Source: Alphaproteobacteria bacterium
GTDB taxonomy: Bacteria > Pseudomonadota > Alphaproteobacteria > SHVP01
Assembly: GCA_040216735.1 (NCBI GenBank)
Contig: JAVJOO010000001.1
Span: 124,001 to 188,000, forward strand
Direction: 5' to 3'
DNA: 64,000 nt
Shown: in pieces, positions 35,416-44,814 of the stretch
How positions within the stretch are numbered: position 1 is the stretch's first letter
How the letters are laid out: the number at the start of each line of letters is the position of its first letter
Made by a program: the position numbers and the translations under genes
The notes under the pieces: model-generated
Told to the model about the DNA's origin: nothing
What the model saw: the letters and a program-made list of their open reading frames with translations, nothing else
The model's database searches: none

Positions 35416-38362
35416 ACTCCCCCCCACGGAACAAGATGCCGAAGTTGGCCCCCGGCAGAATGCGTCGCTCGTCAGTAACGTATTCGATTGTGTGCCCACC
35501 GGCCCTCAAGTTCGCCCTACAGAGGTACAGCCCTACGCCCCTACCTCCGTGTGACTTCCTTGAAAAGAAGAGCGTAAACAGAAATCTCTCGTCCTCTTCG
35601 TCCACTCCCGGCCCATTGTCTCCAACCAGAACGAGGCCATCCCTCACGTCGAGGCAAACCAGCTTTCGCTCGACGTCACCGGGGGTTTTTGTAAGCCAGT
35701 ACCGAGCATTGTTGATGAGATTGATGAATACCGGATATATGCGAGATGGCAGCTCACGAACTCTGAAAGATTTGAATGCTTCGGTGGCTTCAAGAACAAT
35801 TTCGGCTCTAGCAAGAGAGTCCTGAAAGAACGACTCAATATATGAAAGGATCGCTTCTCCCGTGATGACCTCAAATTGGGGATTGCCCGAAAGCTTGAGG
35901 GGCGTCAAAAACCTCAGACGCTCTGTAAGCTGTCGATGAGCGTGCAATGCCGTTTGAATTGGAGAGAGGTCGGCTACCGACTTTGGAAGGCCGTCGAGAT
36001 TTCTGGTGATTGTGAGATCCAGCCCTTCGATCTCATGACCGATTATCTCGACCGTAATGCCCAATTGCGCGAGCGCGTTGAGGCGATCAATTTCTTCGCT
36101 AAGTTCGGAGACCTGATCGCCCTGGAATGCGGTTAGTCCCACCAAGTCGATGCGCTCTTTGATGGCCTCCATAGCAAAGATATAAGACTCAAAGAATTCT
36201 TCGTTCTCCTGGTCAAACCTTCTGTAAATGCGGTCTAGCTCCTGATGCACCTCCAGAACGCTCATGCGCTTGTGGCGTTCGTCACCAATAAGCTCGGTGG
36301 CCGCTTTTCTGAATAGCCGCTTCCGTTCCTCAACTTGCTCGCCAAATCCCTCGAGTTCGGCTTGGAGCAGACTGATGGCCTTCTCGGACCATCTGCTGAG
36401 ACGTCGATTCAGTGCGGAGGCATTGTGATTAATTGCGCTGACAACGATTTGCCTTCTGTTGTCTTCCGACAGTCCGCTGGCGGCGTTAGAGATGCTGGCC
36501 TCCAGTGAGCTCACCGCTTCGGATACCGACTTCCAACGACTGACATAGTTGCGGTATTCCCCTTCCAATGAGCGAAGATCCCTTGGGCGCGTAGGTGGCG
36601 CAAGAACCTCGAGGTCCTTCTTCACTCGCATCAGACGCTCGTGAACGTCCATCAATTTTGGGAACGAAGCGACTGCATCAACCTTCGCAGTAGACTGAAG
36701 ACCCTCGAGGTCTTGTTCTAGTTCACCAAGATCTTCCGATTTTTCATTGAGGTCATCCTTAAGCACTCGCCGCCGCCGGCGTTCTAACGCAGCCGCATCC
36801 TTTCTCGCCTTACTCTCAGCCCGCTCAAGCTTCTTTGCCGAGAGCTCCTCATCTCGTAGATCTGATGCCGAACCGAAATAGCGCCGTGATGTGGTCTGCA
36901 GCAGGCTAATGACGAGATCGCGGAAGACCTTTGTCGCGTGCCCTTCGATTAAGCCTTCGCGCCCCGCCTTGTCTCTGAGATTTGGGTTCTCGTCCGTACC
37001 TATCGCAATGCGGCCGAACATTCGGCGGTGGTTCCAGAACTCTCTGCCCGCGTGTCGGCTCCGCCGTTCTTCGATAAGGAAGAAGTCCGTATCTGGCCTT
37101 CCATACGGCATCACCCGCAGACCGTCCCGGAACACCATTAAGCCAGAATGATTTTCCGCCCATTTCTGGGCTTGAGCATGCAGATCAGCTGCCAAACTAG
37201 AGTTGGCGGCAACCCTCTCGTAGGTCGCGAGAACGAGATCGAACCTACCGACTCTGGCAGCCCCGCGGCTGGACAGATTCGGAGCCAATGTTATCTGAAC
37301 GTCACCCTCTTGCCACTCACCGAAGGCCTTGATGCGTCCTCGAAAAACGCCGTTCTCATCGACGGTTCCTCGAACGAAATGCTCGAGTTGTTCGATGCTC
37401 GAGAGACCGAATTCCCTCTCCCGCGCCACAACCATTCTGCTCTTGGAGCCATGCCACGCGATAACTGATGTCTCAAATTCCAGCTTTGAAAGTAGTTCTT
37501 CATCGTATGGGTCAACAAAGCTCGACAATGTCGACACAAATATGTCTTTGGCGCGAGAAGCCTCATCGGCGTGCTTACTGGTTGCCGTTTCTTCAAGCTG
37601 GCTGAGGAGGTCAAACTCAAGGTCGGCAACAAAGAGTGCCGTTCCGCAGTCCGAGTCTCCGGTCCAAACGGGCCACTGCGTGAAGTGGCGTTCGTCGAAG
37701 CTCGTTTCGATGATGGTTTCTTCCATTCGCCGCTGTGTTGTCAGCGAGTCTTTCGCTTCCTCTTGGAGCGAAAACCGATTCCAGGCATCGACAATGCGGT
37801 CGTGACGTTCGTCGTGGGTGTCTCCGCCCCATACATTCTCCATGAGTTCATCGAAGAGCCTCCTGGTGAGCGCAGGAAGCTCGGAAAGGCAGTCGAACTC
37901 TGCGAATGGAATTCGAATGTCGTCGAGCAGAAGATAGGGGTTACGGAAAAGGCGCCAATCAACGAGCGAGGCTATGAAAGGTTCATCTTTTCGCTTTGAC
38001 ACGAGCAGCAGAAGAGACCCCAGCGCAGCAGCTGATAACCGACCTATCCCCTTCTGCCCTTGACGCGTCCGAAGCGGCAGGCCCAACCTATCGGCTTTGC
38101 GAACCTCCGAATTCGAAAGCTTGTCCTCTGTTCCGATAATCAGCCACTTTTCCTGAAACTCGGCTGAGTTCATCCCATGCCCGTCGTCCACGACCGCAGC
38201 GACCGGAACATGACTGTCAAACAAATGCAGCGTCACTCGCCTCGCATAGGCATCGAATGAGTTTTTCCAAAGCTCCGATACCGCCGTCGGGCAATCCGCA
38301 ATCTGCTCGCGGCCTAGATGATCAACTGTCCTTGCGCGAGACCTAAAGGATAGGGCGGTCAT
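35381..38362 (-). CDS. Double GHKL ATPase: MORC/MutL-like module plus histidine-kinase-like module
   Basis: A 993-residue cytoplasmic protein. The N-terminal GHKL ATPase is of the MutL/MORC (paraMORC) kind: E30, N34 and D37 in ELWKNSFDA, D59-D60-G61-x-G63-M64, and GxKGIGR at 102-108. A long coiled coil spans about 500-770. Then comes an H-box-like IGHEIEGLDL with H776, an N-box FINLINNA (N885), G1 box DNGPGV (D915) and G2 box GRGVGLYLCR (939-948): a second, histidine-kinase-type ATPase. So one chain joins a DNA-clamp-like ATPase to a possible phospho-donor, and the next gene encodes a receiver. It begins 7 bases after the methyltransferase stop. Residues for ATP binding look intact in both modules. 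Confidence 0.88.
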   Translation of the reverse strand: MTALSFRSRARTVDHLGREQIADCPTAVSELWKNSFDAYARRVTLHLFDSHVPVAAVVDDGHGMNSAEFQEKWLIIGTEDKLSNSEVRKADRLGLPLRTRQGQKGIGRLSAAALGSLLLLVSKRKDEPFIASLVDWRLFRNPYLLLDDIRIPFAEFDCLSELPALTRRLFDELMENVWGGDTHDERHDRIVDAWNRFSLQEEAKDSLTTQRRMEETIIETSFDERHFTQWPVWTGDSDCGTALFVADLEFDLLSQLEETATSKHADEASRAKDIFVSTLSSFVDPYDEELLSKLEFETSVIAWHGSKSRMVVAREREFGLSSIEQLEHFVRGTVDENGVFRGRIKAFGEWQEGDVQITLAPNLSSRGAARVGRFDLVLATYERVAANSSLAADLHAQAQKWAENHSGLMVFRDGLRVMPYGRPDTDFFLIEERRSRHAGREFWNHRRMFGRIAIGTDENPNLRDKAGREGLIEGHATKVFRDLVISLLQTTSRRYFGSASDLRDEELSAKKLERAESKARKDAAALERRRRRVLKDDLNEKSEDLGELEQDLEGLQSTAKVDAVASFPKLMDVHERLMRVKKDLEVLAPPTRPRDLRSLEGEYRNYVSRWKSVSEAVSSLEASISNAASGLSEDNRRQIVVSAINHNASALNRRLSRWSEKAISLLQAELEGFGEQVEERKRLFRKAATELIGDERHKRMSVLEVHQELDRIYRRFDQENEEFFESYIFAMEAIKERIDLVGLTAFQGDQVSELSEEIDRLNALAQLGITVEIIGHEIEGLDLTITRNLDGLPKSVADLSPIQTALHAHRQLTERLRFLTPLKLSGNPQFEVITGEAILSYIESFFQDSLARAEIVLEATEAFKSFRVRELPSRIYPVFINLINNARYWLTKTPGDVERKLVCLDVRDGLVLVGDNGPGVDEEDERFLFTLFFSRKSHGGRGVGLYLCRANLRAGGHTIEYVTDERRILPGANFGILFRGGEYVGYKPENSGD

Positions 38363-38369
38363 CGCTCAC

Positions 38370-39491
38370 CTAAGAAAGGTGCCTGGACACGGCCCGAAGA
38401 ACTGCCTTTCCGAGCAGTACGGGGACAGCGTTGCCCACCTGCTTCGCCGCGGCCATTAGCCCTCCTTCAAAGACATAGCTATCGGGAAATGACTGAAGAC
38501 GAGCCGCTTGCCGGACGGTAATACCGTGGTTTTGTGTGGGGTGGACGAAGCGGCCCTTCGAAGGGTTCACACAAGCTGTTGTCATAGTAGGTCCCGGCTT
38601 CCGCGGGTCTATCCGACCATAGACGTCTTTGTGGCCATCATGTTCTTCGTGGCAGGGCAAACGCCTGCCAGATTGACTACGGCTCCCGCCATTCTTTGGA
38701 GTCGCCTCAAAAATCGCCACCAAATCAGCCGAGTGCTGCATGTGTTTGTTGTTGGAATCCCCCTTTGGTGCTCGGCAGAACGCTACTGACGCACATGACC
38801 AAGCCTTTAGGCCCTTCCCGGCGGCTTTGGAGTGGGTGGCAGGGGGACTCCATGCTAGCGGAAACGAAACTCCCTCCCTAACTCCTACAATAAAGACGCG
38901 CTTCCTTTTCTGGGGAACGCCGTAGTCTCGCGCATCCAACACCGCAGCATCTAATACCGCGTAATCTGCGAGAAGCGCCTCGCGTTTGAATGCGTCCAAG
39001 TATTCCGAGTGTCGCGGCCAAAGTATCCCTGGGACGTTTTCCATCACAAAAACTTTGGGACGGAGAACACGTACGTAGTCGAAATACCGGTGGATCAGAC
39101 CGTTCCGCTCATCATCTTTGCCCGCATCGTTAATACGATGAACGGAGAAGCCTTGGCACGGAGGACCACCAAGGACGAGATCGCACTCCGCTCCGTCAGA
39201 GAATACTTCTTCTAAAATATTTTTCGGATCGAGCTCCTGGATGTCTTCCTCATACAGCTTCGGAACAAGGTTTCGTCGCCCTTTGATGAGATTGCGATGG
39301 TAGGTTTTGCAGGCCCACGGATCGCTCTCGACAGCAGCCCTTACGTGCAAACCTAGTTGCCGAGCAGCGAGGGAGAATCCGCCAGCACCCGAGAACAAGT
39401 CGACGCAAGTAAGGGGCTTCCCATCCTCATCCGGCAGATCATTCATGCGTGCGACCGGCTCAGCTGCCCGCGCGCTTTCCCGGTATGCCAT
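38370..39491 (-). CDS. DNA C5-cytosine methyltransferase (DrmMII-like)
   Basis: A 373-residue C5 methyltransferase with all main motifs: I FSGAGGFS (residues 33-40), IV GGPPCQGFS with nucleophile C112, VI ENVPG, VIII QKRKRVF, IX RLQSFPD and X QVGNAVP. The target-recognition part between VIII and IX is short, so the target is probably a short sequence. It marks host DNA as self. It is the first gene of the leftward operon. The ATG at 39491 has AGGGGG upstream; an inner ATG at 39446 lacks one. In class 2 DISARM the corresponding gene is drmMII. Confidence 0.9.
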   Translation of the reverse strand: MAYRESARAAEPVARMNDLPDEDGKPLTCVDLFSGAGGFSLAARQLGLHVRAAVESDPWACKTYHRNLIKGRRNLVPKLYEEDIQELDPKNILEEVFSDGAECDLVLGGPPCQGFSVHRINDAGKDDERNGLIHRYFDYVRVLRPKVFVMENVPGILWPRHSEYLDAFKREALLADYAVLDAAVLDARDYGVPQKRKRVFIVGVREGVSFPLAWSPPATHSKAAGKGLKAWSCASVAFCRAPKGDSNNKHMQHSADLVAIFEATPKNGGSRSQSGRRLPCHEEHDGHKDVYGRIDPRKPGPTMTTACVNPSKGRFVHPTQNHGITVRQAARLQSFPDSYVFEGGLMAAAKQVGNAVPVLLGKAVLRAVSRHLS

Positions 39492-39647
39492 TTAGAAACC
39501 GCCCCCTACGCGCAAAAAAAGCCCCCGATTCTCACCCGGAACGAAGATTGTCGCAACCTCAAGTCGCGACCCCCGAAAATTGATCGGTACGCTACCGCAG
39601 TATTACACAGCCTCGGCTCGTAGTACTCACGCCTTGCGCGAGTTTCG

Positions 39648-39664
39648 AAGTCTGTGTCAGACTT
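39648..39664. promoter_or_regulatory. Inverted repeat in the divergent promoter region
   Basis: AAGTCTG and CAGACTT (7-base arms) flank TGT. The site lies midway between the methyltransferase start (39491) and the start of the rightward operon (39755), where a repressor could control both arms. Confidence 0.4.
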
Positions 39665-39706
39665 GGTACTGGAGAGACGCTTCTTTTACAAACTCGGCAA
39701 CCGCAG

Positions 39707-39718
39707 GTTTCGCGAAAC
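39707..39718. promoter_or_regulatory. 12-base perfect palindrome upstream of the rightward operon
   Basis: GTTTCGCGAAAC is fully self-complementary and lies 36 bases before the start codon at 39755. It is a candidate operator or, if the methyltransferase recognises part of it, a methylation-sensitive control site. Confidence 0.4.
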
Positions 39719-39754
39719 GACGCTGCGGTATGACGTTGACCCCCAAGGTGCGGC

Positions 39755-42700
39755 ATGGGGACACCATATCGATATCCGTCGTCTGTTCGGATCGAGAAGC
39801 TCGAAGCAGAATTGATGGAGATGGGTCGCGTCGCAGCTGCCGCCGGCGAAGCCCGGCGCGACGTCTTGGCGCTCATCTCTGACTGCGTCGAGAAGACAGC
39901 AGCCGACGAGCGCTTGCAGGGCAAGCAGATCCGCCGGTGGCTGTGGGTTGCATCCCAATATCGCATGTACGCCGATTACTCGGCCGAAGTTGCGGCTGTT
40001 GCAGGCGGCGCCCTCCTCTTCTTGTCCAAATGTCTCGAAACGAGGGCTGACTTCCCAGCTGACGAGGTCAACTGGGTATTGGCTCAAGCGACTGAACGCT
40101 TGTCCGCGGAGATTGGCGCTGTTTCCGACCTCAATTTCCTATCCGAGTCGGAGATTGATCGAATCGAAGAGGCGTTGAGCCGGCACCTCGATGCGTCAGT
40201 ATATGATCTCGATCATCTACGAACTCAAATCCAAGACCAGATGAGTCATCTGTCTAGAGCCCGGGACGACAGCTTCTTGAGGTCCATCGAACAAAAAATA
40301 GACTACCTTTTTGAGACCGCTCAAACACCTGATGCCAGCAAGCGGCGGACTGCCCTGGCCGCCCTACTTTATTTGGCCGAGGAACAGGATGTCGTCCCCG
40401 ACGATCTAGGGATACTCGGACTTCTCGATGACCTCTACGTGGTCGAATGGGCTTACGCCACCGTTCGCGGGGAAACCGGATGGCTCTCAATCCTCGAAAG
40501 CAAGCTTGCACAATGGCCGTTCGTAGAGACTATTTTTTTCAGGGATGAGGCTGGCGACTTCGATATCGGTCGATACGGCCAGCACGTCATAAGCGCCGGG
40601 CTCTCGAGCCTTTTTGAAAAAGGAAATGAGCCGGTTCTGGTGCTGAGAGAGGCTGGACCACTGCCTATTCTTCTGGCTTTTTATGCTGCAATTCACTTGC
40701 TTCGTGAAGCAAGCTCAACTCAGCCACCGGAATATGCTGCCGGGCAATCTATTTTCGTCGGCGACGAAGTCGATCGCTTCAAGGCGATCTATCTGCAGCC
40801 TGCGGAACTGGGACGACGCCGTCGCCACCGCGTCCAAGTAGCGCAAAGAGGAAGCATTCATCTTCACGACGACACGCTTCGATACAACTCAACGGCAGCC
40901 AACACACCGCATAAGTCCCTCTCGAAGGGAAATGAGATTCAGTCATGGGAAAAGAACAGACGACCGTCTGTGTTGGCTCATGAACTTGGTCGCTCGCGAT
41001 ACGTCAGACCAAACTCCGCGATCTTTCTACTCACCCAACGCAATCGTCTCGACCACTTCATCCGCGAGATGGAGCCGCTGGGTCACAAAGCGACAGCCCT
41101 TATCAACTTTGTTCGTGTAGACGACGTCGGAAAGGTCTCGCCTATGGGGACAAGCACCAGTGCTCCGCTTATCTATTGCTGCGCCGACAGCTCTGCAGTT
41201 GTGGATCTGGTGCGGAACCCACCAGACGGCATTGCAAGCTGGAGCATCGTGTGTGATGGGGCCCGGACATCGTTTGATTTAGTGTCAGCGCTGACAAGCG
41301 AGAACCTGGTCGCGCCATTCTGCGTCGTCGCTGAGTTGAAAGACCGAGAAGCAATCCAGCAACTGCAAAGGGAAGCGAACCTAGACATTCGGTTCCTCGA
41401 AGAAACCGATGTAGACGTTCCGTTTCCGCCCGCATCAAGCGCTGCCGCCTCAACGAAGTTTTCAACAATTCGACGGTTTTTCGAACGTCAGGGCCTCTTC
41501 ACCCTTGCAAAAGAAGAGGTGCACCTCGTCCCAAATCGCTCTCTCGAGAAACTCTTCAATCGCATGGAGGAATTTCGACAAGAAGGAAAATTTGCCCCTG
41601 AGGTTCAAAGTCTCTTAGCTGAAGTATGGGCTTTGGCTAAGAAGATGCTGTCCTCACCGGTGGCGGCCGACGGACACATCGACGGTGCCGAAGAAGACGT
41701 CGCGCGGATACGGTCCTTCTGCAAATCCCTTGCACCGTACACACCCCTGGCCAAGGAATTTGATGAGATTCTCGGCGAGAACGACCTGCTTCATCGGGGC
41801 AAAGATGGGATCATTCGCAGACTGATCGAAAACGCGCCCGCTCGGGGCGTAAGCGCCGTGTTGTGTTCAACACATCGGGCCGCTCGGACCTACCAAAAGC
41901 TTGCCGAGGTAGGCGACGCACCATCTAACACGAAATGGCTCTCGCTTGACGAAGTCAGACTGAACGCTCCGCTCGAACGACTGATTGTGCCGGGCTGGAT
42001 CGACCGGAACACAGCCCGTGACCTGTACTACAACCGTTATGCGAGCCACCTAGACTTTGTTTTCTTTCCATTTGAACAACGTTGGAACGAGAGAGCCATT
42101 GGCGCAGCCGAGCGTTGGGCACACAGGCTGTTGGAACAAACCGAGAGGCAGTTGAGCAAAGCCGCCTCTGCAGCTGCCCACACAAGAAGAGGGAAGAAGA
42201 CCCTTTGGCAGAAGAAGCCGCCCCGTCGAAGGGAGCGAGGGCAAACGATTGCCGAAGGAGTGAGCGAAAATGACGTGCCGATACTGGATGTACTTGAGGC
42301 GCGAACGATTGAGGCCGTGAGAGAACACGCAGCCCGCTCTGGTGGCGTAGAAAGACAGAACGTCGAGGCGGAACTAGTCATATTGGAGCGCGGCTGCTTT
42401 ACGTTCCTCTTCCCTAATGGAGAAGTGATCGACCTTTCAGGCTTCGACGAAGCCGAGAACGGGTTGGGCAGCGCCAGCCTTCGGAAAGTACGAGACCTCG
42501 CTCAGGGAGCACGCCTCGCTTTTCCCAAGTCCGGCACCAGGGATCTGATCGACCTCAAGGCCGATGCGTTCTTACCGGATCCTGTGGGCACACGAGCCCT
42601 CAGCTCTCTTTGGAAGAGGGCTTTGAACAGGTGTCTCGAACGCGATTCTTCGTTGCCGAAGCAGCTATCGATCCATCTTGCCGAGAATGGTGAAGGACGT

Positions 42701-43084
42701 ACCGAAGGAACGATTCGGTTATGGGCGCAAGACAACACCGGAACCATCGCACCAAGGAACTGGAAACGCGTTATTCCGCTGTTGTCAGATTTTCTGAACG
42801 ACGCGGAGCTAAAGGACAACCACGAGAACGTGCTGTCGGCAGTGGACCTAATGTATCGGGCCCGTAGCGACGCCGCGCGGTCACTAATTCAGGACTTCGC
42901 TACGGGCGAATTTGATCTTTTCGGCGACAGTATTGCCCTGCGGATAGGAGAAGCTACCGCCGTCTACGGCCTTCACCGAGTAGTTGCCATGGGCGGCATC
43001 CACCGCGTTTCACTTGATCGCGTAGGACTGGTGCAGCGCTTGTCGGACACGCCTCCAACTCAAGAAGATCACCCGCTCCAATGA
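39755..43084 (+). CDS. Large protein in the DrmE position, with a DUF1232-like segment
   Basis: A 1109-residue protein, the first gene of the rightward operon. I do not recognise it as a whole. Residues about 190-240 (KRRTALAALLYLAEEQDVVPDD, then LGLLDDLYVVEWA) resemble the DUF1232/YkvA helical hairpin. The centre has alternating strand-helix segments (SWSIVCDGARTSFDLVSALTSENL; GVSAVLCSTHRAARTYQKL) reminiscent of a Rossmann- or helicase-like fold, but no clear Walker A is visible. A basic patch (TRRGKKTLWQKKPPRRRERG near residue 820) could bind nucleic acid. In class 2 DISARM the gene of unknown function, drmE, occupies this role; the assignment is by position only. AAGGTG stands before the ATG. 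Confidence 0.75.
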   Translation: MGTPYRYPSSVRIEKLEAELMEMGRVAAAAGEARRDVLALISDCVEKTAADERLQGKQIRRWLWVASQYRMYADYSAEVAAVAGGALLFLSKCLETRADFPADEVNWVLAQATERLSAEIGAVSDLNFLSESEIDRIEEALSRHLDASVYDLDHLRTQIQDQMSHLSRARDDSFLRSIEQKIDYLFETAQTPDASKRRTALAALLYLAEEQDVVPDDLGILGLLDDLYVVEWAYATVRGETGWLSILESKLAQWPFVETIFFRDEAGDFDIGRYGQHVISAGLSSLFEKGNEPVLVLREAGPLPILLAFYAAIHLLREASSTQPPEYAAGQSIFVGDEVDRFKAIYLQPAELGRRRRHRVQVAQRGSIHLHDDTLRYNSTAANTPHKSLSKGNEIQSWEKNRRPSVLAHELGRSRYVRPNSAIFLLTQRNRLDHFIREMEPLGHKATALINFVRVDDVGKVSPMGTSTSAPLIYCCADSSAVVDLVRNPPDGIASWSIVCDGARTSFDLVSALTSENLVAPFCVVAELKDREAIQQLQREANLDIRFLEETDVDVPFPPASSAAASTKFSTIRRFFERQGLFTLAKEEVHLVPNRSLEKLFNRMEEFRQEGKFAPEVQSLLAEVWALAKKMLSSPVAADGHIDGAEEDVARIRSFCKSLAPYTPLAKEFDEILGENDLLHRGKDGIIRRLIENAPARGVSAVLCSTHRAARTYQKLAEVGDAPSNTKWLSLDEVRLNAPLERLIVPGWIDRNTARDLYYNRYASHLDFVFFPFEQRWNERAIGAAERWAHRLLEQTERQLSKAASAAAHTRRGKKTLWQKKPPRRRERGQTIAEGVSENDVPILDVLEARTIEAVREHAARSGGVERQNVEAELVILERGCFTFLFPNGEVIDLSGFDEAENGLGSASLRKVRDLAQGARLAFPKSGTRDLIDLKADAFLPDPVGTRALSSLWKRALNRCLERDSSLPKQLSIHLAENGEGRTEGTIRLWAQDNTGTIAPRNWKRVIPLLSDFLNDAELKDNHENVLSAVDLMYRARSDAARSLIQDFATGEFDLFGDSIALRIGEATAVYGLHRVVAMGGIHRVSLDRVGLVQRLSDTPPTQEDHPLQ

Positions 43085-44805
43085 CCGTGATGCTCCCCCG
43101 CTCTTGCCGACCCGGCACAACAAAGAGCGAGGAGAGAGTCTTTCAGCTTGTCGCGAATTCGCCTGGGCTGGACGATTACTACTGCCTCCATTCGCTGGGC
43201 CTGGCCCGGCATGAGAGGAAAGCGTACTCGGAGGCAGATTTTGTACTGGTCGGCCCCGCGGGCCTCTTTTGCCTCGAGGTAAAAGGAGGTCACGTCAGTC
43301 GTTACCAGGGGAAGTGGACGATCGGATGGCCAGGCAAGCAGTACGAGTCCCTTGAAGGTCCATTCAAGCAGTCGGAATCGGCGATATGGCCGTTGGCGGA
43401 TGAGATCACGAGCCGAACGGGCATAGCGGCTCGCCGCGAATGTCTCCTAGGCTGGGGGGTGGTTTTTCCTGACATCGTCTTCGACGAGAAGGATCCAGAG
43501 TGGTCCACCAACGTGATCTTTGACCAGCGCGACGTGCCAAAGCCGTTTGCGGAGTACGTAGGGCGACTTGAGGACCACTACCGCAAACGACTAGGGGAAC
43601 TCGGGCGCAAACAACCCAGCCGATTGGGCCCGGCGAAGGTACAGCAGATCGTCGAGTGTCTCCGAGGAGACTTTGACCTTGTCCCATCACTTCGTGGGGC
43701 CGTTCACGACAGCCGCCAAGAACTTATCTCCCTCAGCACCGAGCAATATCGAATTCTCGATTTCGCCCTGAACAGCAATAGCCGCATCATGTGCGAAGGA
43801 GCAGCTGGTACAGGAAAGACACTAATTGCCCTAGAGGCCGCGCGACGCGCAGCGAACGACGGACGCAAGGTTCTCTTCACATGCTTTAACAAGAACCTGG
43901 CGAGGCGTGTTCGGGCCCAACTTAAAGGATCTGGAGTGGAGGTTGAATCAGCCTACCGACTTATCACCGATCTCATCAAGAAGGCTGGCCTCGCAGGACA
44001 ATTAGGTGCGGCTCATTCACAAGAGAACTCCGAGAAACTTCGGGACACCTACCAATACCTAGTTGAAGACGCTGCCACGATCCTCATGGAAGAGGACGAG
44101 TGGCCACAGTTTGATTTCTTGATCATCGATGAGGGGCAAGACGTCCTCGACGTACCGACGATGAACGCACTTGATTTGCTGTTGGCTGGCGGACTGGAGA
44201 ATGGGAGGTGGTTACTCACCTATGACCCCGGCCTCCAGGCCAAGATTTACAACAATTTCAACGATGCGGTCAGAAAGCACCTTTCAGGCACGACTCCTGC
44301 AATCTTTTCCCTGACGGAGAACTTTCGGAATCCTCGCCCCCTTATCGCCGAACTCTACCGCATCTTGGACAGCGATCCGCCGCAATGCCGCCGAGTCACG
44401 GGCGACCGAGTGGAGTACGTGAGTTATCGCACTCCAGAGGAACAGCTTCGGAAACTCCGGGCGCTTCTAGCTGAGATCTTGAGGTCAGGAATTGAGCCTG
44501 ATCGGGTCGCGATCCTAACAGGCTGCCGCGTGGAGGACTCTTCCCTTGCGAATCTTTCGAGTTTCTCAAGCATGCCTATTGCGAGGGTTGAAGATCAGGT
44601 ATCGGAAAAAATTGGACTTTCCAGTGTTGCATCGTTCAAGGGTTTGGAAGCCGACATAATCATCCTAACCGACGTGCCCTGGCTTGGAAGCGATGCAACG
44701 TGGGCTCACGCGACGATATATGTGGGCATGACAAGAGCGACCACAAAGCTGTTCGCTGTACTCAGCAACGATGTGCTGGAAAAAATTGGACTAGCCGCCG
44801 ACTAA
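43081..44805 (+). CDS. NERD nuclease-domain / superfamily 1 helicase
   Basis: A 574-residue protein overlapping the preceding gene by 4 bases (ATGA). Residues 15-130 form a NERD-type PD-(D/E)xK nuclease: E18, D53, E66 and K68 in EADFVLV and CLEVKGG. The rest is a UvrD-like SF1 helicase: Walker A GAAGTGKT (K246), Walker B LIIDEGQD (D350-E351), NFRNPRPLI (motif IV region) and IYVGMTRATTKLF (motif VI). It could unwind and cut foreign DNA. NERD-helicase fusions occur in defence and repair clusters; I know of no fixed place for one in canonical DISARM. Confidence 0.87.
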   Translation: MTVMLPRSCRPGTTKSEERVFQLVANSPGLDDYYCLHSLGLARHERKAYSEADFVLVGPAGLFCLEVKGGHVSRYQGKWTIGWPGKQYESLEGPFKQSESAIWPLADEITSRTGIAARRECLLGWGVVFPDIVFDEKDPEWSTNVIFDQRDVPKPFAEYVGRLEDHYRKRLGELGRKQPSRLGPAKVQQIVECLRGDFDLVPSLRGAVHDSRQELISLSTEQYRILDFALNSNSRIMCEGAAGTGKTLIALEAARRAANDGRKVLFTCFNKNLARRVRAQLKGSGVEVESAYRLITDLIKKAGLAGQLGAAHSQENSEKLRDTYQYLVEDAATILMEEDEWPQFDFLIIDEGQDVLDVPTMNALDLLLAGGLENGRWLLTYDPGLQAKIYNNFNDAVRKHLSGTTPAIFSLTENFRNPRPLIAELYRILDSDPPQCRRVTGDRVEYVSYRTPEEQLRKLRALLAEILRSGIEPDRVAILTGCRVEDSSLANLSSFSSMPIARVEDQVSEKIGLSSVASFKGLEADIIILTDVPWLGSDATWAHATIYVGMTRATTKLFAVLSNDVLEKIGLAAD

Positions 44806-44814
44806 GGGGACGCT

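Noticed and set aside
33077-39491. A plain type II restriction-modification system (methylase plus Vsr)
   Set aside because: No restriction endonuclease gene adjoins the methylase; the DrmA-DrmB pair and operon structure explain the methylase better.
39580-39966. Small frames in the divergent control region as a regulator gene
   Set aside because: They overlap the start of the 1109-residue gene or lack any HTH-like pattern.
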